From the NCBI RefSeq assembly GCF_013409505.1, contig NZ_JACCBN010000001.1:2728001-2792000 (forward strand): DNA of 64,000 nucleotides, given 5' to 3'. Both the position numbers and the translations under genes were made by a program. Shown here piece after piece: positions 61,812-64,000 of this stretch. How positions within the stretch are numbered: the first letter of the stretch is position 1; each line of letters opens with the position of its first letter. The DNA comes from Actinomycetospora corticicola. Lineage in GTDB: Bacteria > Actinomycetota > Actinomycetes > Mycobacteriales > Pseudonocardiaceae. The notes under the pieces are model-generated. The model saw nothing but the letters and a program-made list of their open reading frames with translations. It did not search any database and had not been told where the DNA came from.

Positions 61812-62282
61812 TCAGGCCAGCAGCGAGAGCAGTGACCACACCCCGACGCCGAGGAGCGCGAGCAGCACCAGGAGGGCGGCGAGCAGGGCCACCACGCCGC
61901 GGGTCTGCTGCGGCACCGGCCCCAGTGCACCGGCGCCGGGCAGGACGGGCGCGCGGTAGAAGACGTCGACGGTGTGGCCCGCCGCGACCGGCACCGCCTC
62001 GACCACGCGGCCCCAGCCGTCCCCGCGGTCGACGGCGATCTCCACGCGGTGCCGACCGGGCGGGAGCGCGATGTCGGTGCGGCCCCAGCGGATGCTCAGC
62101 GGCAGGTCGTCGACGAGGACCGTCACCGGGTGGCCGGCGAGGAACGGGGTGAGGCTGCTGTGCGAGGCGTCGACCACGAGGTGCCCGACGGCGGGCTGCG
62201 GGGCCGAGGGCATGCGCCAGGACCCGCGGGCGGACGGGGCGCGCTCGACCTGCACGCGGCGCTTGGGCTGGAGCACCGTCAT
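61812..62282 (-). CDS. Hypothetical protein with C-terminal membrane anchor
   Basis: 156 residues. The N-terminal ~110 residues suggest a beta-rich domain (HPVTVLVDDLPLSIRWGRTD then IALPPGRHRVEIAVDRGDG and VAAGHTVDVFYRAP), like small immunoglobulin-type or PEGA-like modules. The C-terminal 25 residues form one helix (GVVALLAALLVLLALLGVGV) with a short tail, so it may be tail-anchored. No enzyme motif. ATG at 62282. It lies between smc and ftsY on the same strand. Function not known. Confidence 0.75.
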   Translation of the reverse strand: MTVLQPKRRVQVERAPSARGSWRMPSAPQPAVGHLVVDASHSSLTPFLAGHPVTVLVDDLPLSIRWGRTDIALPPGRHRVEIAVDRGDGWGRVVEAVPVAAGHTVDVFYRAPVLPGAGALGPVPQQTRGVVALLAALLVLLALLGVGVWSLLSLLA

Positions 62283-62395
62283 CCCGACCCACCTCCCCCG
62301 AGGGGAGCCCCCGCTCCCCTACCCGACGAGGTCGACGGTAGGCCCGGTCAACGCCTGGCGGCATTCCCCGTGCGCGTCGTTCGTCGGGCACGACC

Positions 62396-62431
62396 GCGTG
62401 ATGTCTTGATCACGCAGCGCTAGGATAGCGC
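62396..62431 (-). terminator. Tandem hairpins after smc
   Basis: GCGTGAT/ATCACGC (7 bp, six-base loop, 62396-62415) and GCGCTA/TAGCGC (6 bp, three-base loop, 62417-62431), starting ten bases after the smc stop. They may also overlap the promoter of the next gene. Confidence 0.5.
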
Positions 62432-62440
62432 AACACAGCG

Positions 62441-64000
62441 TCACGACACGGGCGAGGGGTCCGCCCGGGCGAGTGGTCCGGGTGCCTCGGCCCCGCGGAG
62501 CCGCTGGGAGACGACCGCCGTGATGCCGTCGCCGCGCATGCTCACGCCGTAGAGCGCGTCGGCGATCTCCATGGTCGGCTTCTGGTGGGTGATGATCACC
62601 AGCTGCGAGGTGCGCCGGAGGTCGTCGAGCAGCGAGATGAGCCGCCGCAGGTTCGCGTCGTCGAGGGCCGCCTCGACCTCGTCCATCACGTAGAACGGCG
62701 AGGGGCGCGCCCGGAAGATCGCGACGAGCATCGCCACGGCGGTCAACGACTTCTCGCCGCCCGAGAGCAGCGAGAGGCGCTTGACCTTCTTCCCCGGCGG
62801 GCGGGCCTCGACCTCCACCCCGGTGGTCAGCAGGTCGTCGGGGTCGGTGAGCACCAGCCGTCCGTCGCCCCCGGGGAAGAGCACCGGGAACACGACCTCG
62901 AACTCCCGCGCCACGTCCGCGAACGCCTCCGCGAACACGTCGAGGATCCGCTGGTCGACGTCGGCCACCACCGAGAGCAGGTCCCGCTTGGAGGCCTTCA
63001 CGTCCTCGAGCTGGGTCGACAGGAAGCGGTAGCGCTCCTCGAGCGCCGCGTACTCCTCGAGCGCCAGCGGGTTGACCTTGCCCAGCGTGCCGAGTTCCTT
63101 CTCCGCCCGGGACGCCCGCCGCTGCTGCTCCGCCCGGTCGTAGCGCAGGGGCGGCGGCATCGAGACCTGCTCGCCCCGCTCGCGCGCGGCCGTGACCTCC
63201 GCGACCTCGGCCTCGCTCGGCGGGATCCCGACGTCGGGGCCGTACTCGCGCACGAGGTCGTCCAGGCCGATCCCGAAGCGCTCGACGATCGACTCCTCGA
63301 GCTGCACGAGCCGCGTGCGCTGCTCGGCGCGCAGGACCTCGTCGCGGTGCACCGCGTCGGTGAGCCGTTCCAGCGTCTGCTGGAGGCCCCGCGCCCGCTC
63401 GCGGACCGCGTCGAGCTCGGCCGCCCGCGCCTGCCGCGCCGCGGCCAGCCGGTCCCGCGCCGCCGCCGCGGCCGCCACCGACGTGGCGATCCGGTCGACC
63501 CCGACCCGGCCGTACTCCAGGATCTCCCCGAGCAGCGCGGCCTGCCGCTCCCGTTCCCGCCGACGGGTCGCGGCGCGCTCGCGCTGCTCGCGCTCGGCCC
63601 GGGCCCGGTGGCGCAGTGCCTCCGCGCGGCCGGTCACCGCCCGGGCCCGCTCCTCGGCGGTGCGCAGCGCGAGCCGGCCCTCCACCTCGGCGGCCCGTGC
63701 CGCGTTGAGCGCCGCCGACGCGGCGTCCCGGCTCGCGACGTCGGCCCCGTCGACCTCGTCGGCGTCGGTGTCGGCCTGGTCGGTCGCCATCTCCAGGCGC
63801 TCCGCGAGGTCGTCCAGCTCGGCGCGCCGCTCCTCGTGCGCCTGCTCGACCGTCGCGCGGCGCTCCGTGAGCCGGGTGAGCTCCGCCTCCGCCCCGCGCA
63901 CCGTCTCCGCCAGTCCGCCGAGCCGGCGCGCGAGCTGCGCGCGCCGGGCCTCGTCCTGCGCCCGGCGGGCGTCGGCCACCTTCCGCCGCTCGACGTCGGC
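62441..64000 (-). CDS. smc: Chromosome partition protein SMC, C-terminal part (5' end beyond window)
   Basis: About 519 residues of the C-terminal side are visible. A long coiled coil rich in Arg, Glu and Ala (for example QARAAELDAVRERARGLQQT) leads to the C-terminal head: NPLALEEYAALEERYRFLST, the signature LSLLSGGEKSLTAVAMLVAI and Walker B PFYVMDEVEAALDDANLRRL, ending after KPTMEIADALYGVSMRGDGI. SMC with ScpA/ScpB condenses and aligns chromosomes. The N-terminal head, hinge and start codon lie outside the window. Confidence 0.96.
   Translation of the reverse strand, partial: ADVERRKVADARRAQDEARRAQLARRLGGLAETVRGAEAELTRLTERRATVEQAHEERRAELDDLAERLEMATDQADTDADEVDGADVASRDAASAALNAARAAEVEGRLALRTAEERARAVTGRAEALRHRARAEREQRERAATRRRERERQAALLGEILEYGRVGVDRIATSVAAAAAARDRLAAARQARAAELDAVRERARGLQQTLERLTDAVHRDEVLRAEQRTRLVQLEESIVERFGIGLDDLVREYGPDVGIPPSEAEVAEVTAARERGEQVSMPPPLRYDRAEQQRRASRAEKELGTLGKVNPLALEEYAALEERYRFLSTQLEDVKASKRDLLSVVADVDQRILDVFAEAFADVAREFEVVFPVLFPGGDGRLVLTDPDDLLTTGVEVEARPPGKKVKRLSLLSGGEKSLTAVAMLVAIFRARPSPFYVMDEVEAALDDANLRRLISLLDDLRRTSQLVIITHQKPTMEIADALYGVSMRGDGITAVVSQRLRGAEAPGPLARADPSPVS

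Overview
The window is very GC-rich chromosomal DNA from an actinobacterium, most likely of the Pseudonocardiaceae (an Actinomycetospora- or Pseudonocardia-like organism). The evidence is the near-total use of G or C at third codon positions, frequent GTG starts, and a backbone in the classic actinobacterial order: smc-ftsY-(amtB-glnB-glnD)-ffh-rpsP-KH-rimM-trmD-rplS-lepB-rnhB-DUF2469-yraN-comM-dprA-xerC-whiG-rpsB-tsf-pyrH-frr-cdsA-rlmN-dxr-rseP-ispG-GNAT(DUF4081)-map. Genus is inference; no rRNA or tRNA gene was seen.

Region 1-4.9 kb holds a PPOX-family protein cut by the edge, a GNAT, a deaminase/reductase protein with RibD-type domains in reversed order, map, a DUF3054 membrane protein and the DUF4081 GNAT. 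Region 4.9-15.8 kb is the most striking part. It is a consolidated ribulose monophosphate (RuMP) formaldehyde-fixation module: fba-rpe-(88-aa protein)-response regulator-histidine kinase on the minus strand, divergent from hxlB-glpX-pfk-tkt-hxlA on the plus strand, across an 800-base control region. Together these fix formaldehyde onto ribulose 5-phosphate (HxlA), isomerise the product to fructose 6-phosphate (HxlB), cleave it (Pfk, Fba) and rebuild ribulose 5-phosphate (Tkt, GlpX, Rpe). The module sits between the DUF4081 GNAT and ispG, which are neighbours in mycobacteria, so it looks like an accessory insertion.

Region 15.9-29.9 kb has an S9 peptidase, the ispG-rseP-dxr block, a DUF2631 protein, a disulfide-reductase-like flavoprotein, a stand-alone LigD-type polymerase domain, three consecutive secreted low-complexity proteins (two are paralogues with opposite-charge tails and a shared upstream control element) and an Eis-like GNAT. 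Region 29.9-53.7 kb is the conserved translation, DNA-uptake, signal-peptidase and SRP backbone, with accessory genes (MgtC-like, PxpA/amidohydrolase pair, Uma2-like). Region 53.7-64 kb holds a GT1 glycosyltransferase, the nitrogen operon amtB-glnB-glnD behind a clear GlnR box, ftsY, a small membrane protein and the 3' part of smc.

Two families of dispersed intergenic repeats run through the window: a 37-base unit (three full copies plus one composite hairpin) and a 56-base imperfect palindrome (five copies). Both seem confined to gaps between genes.
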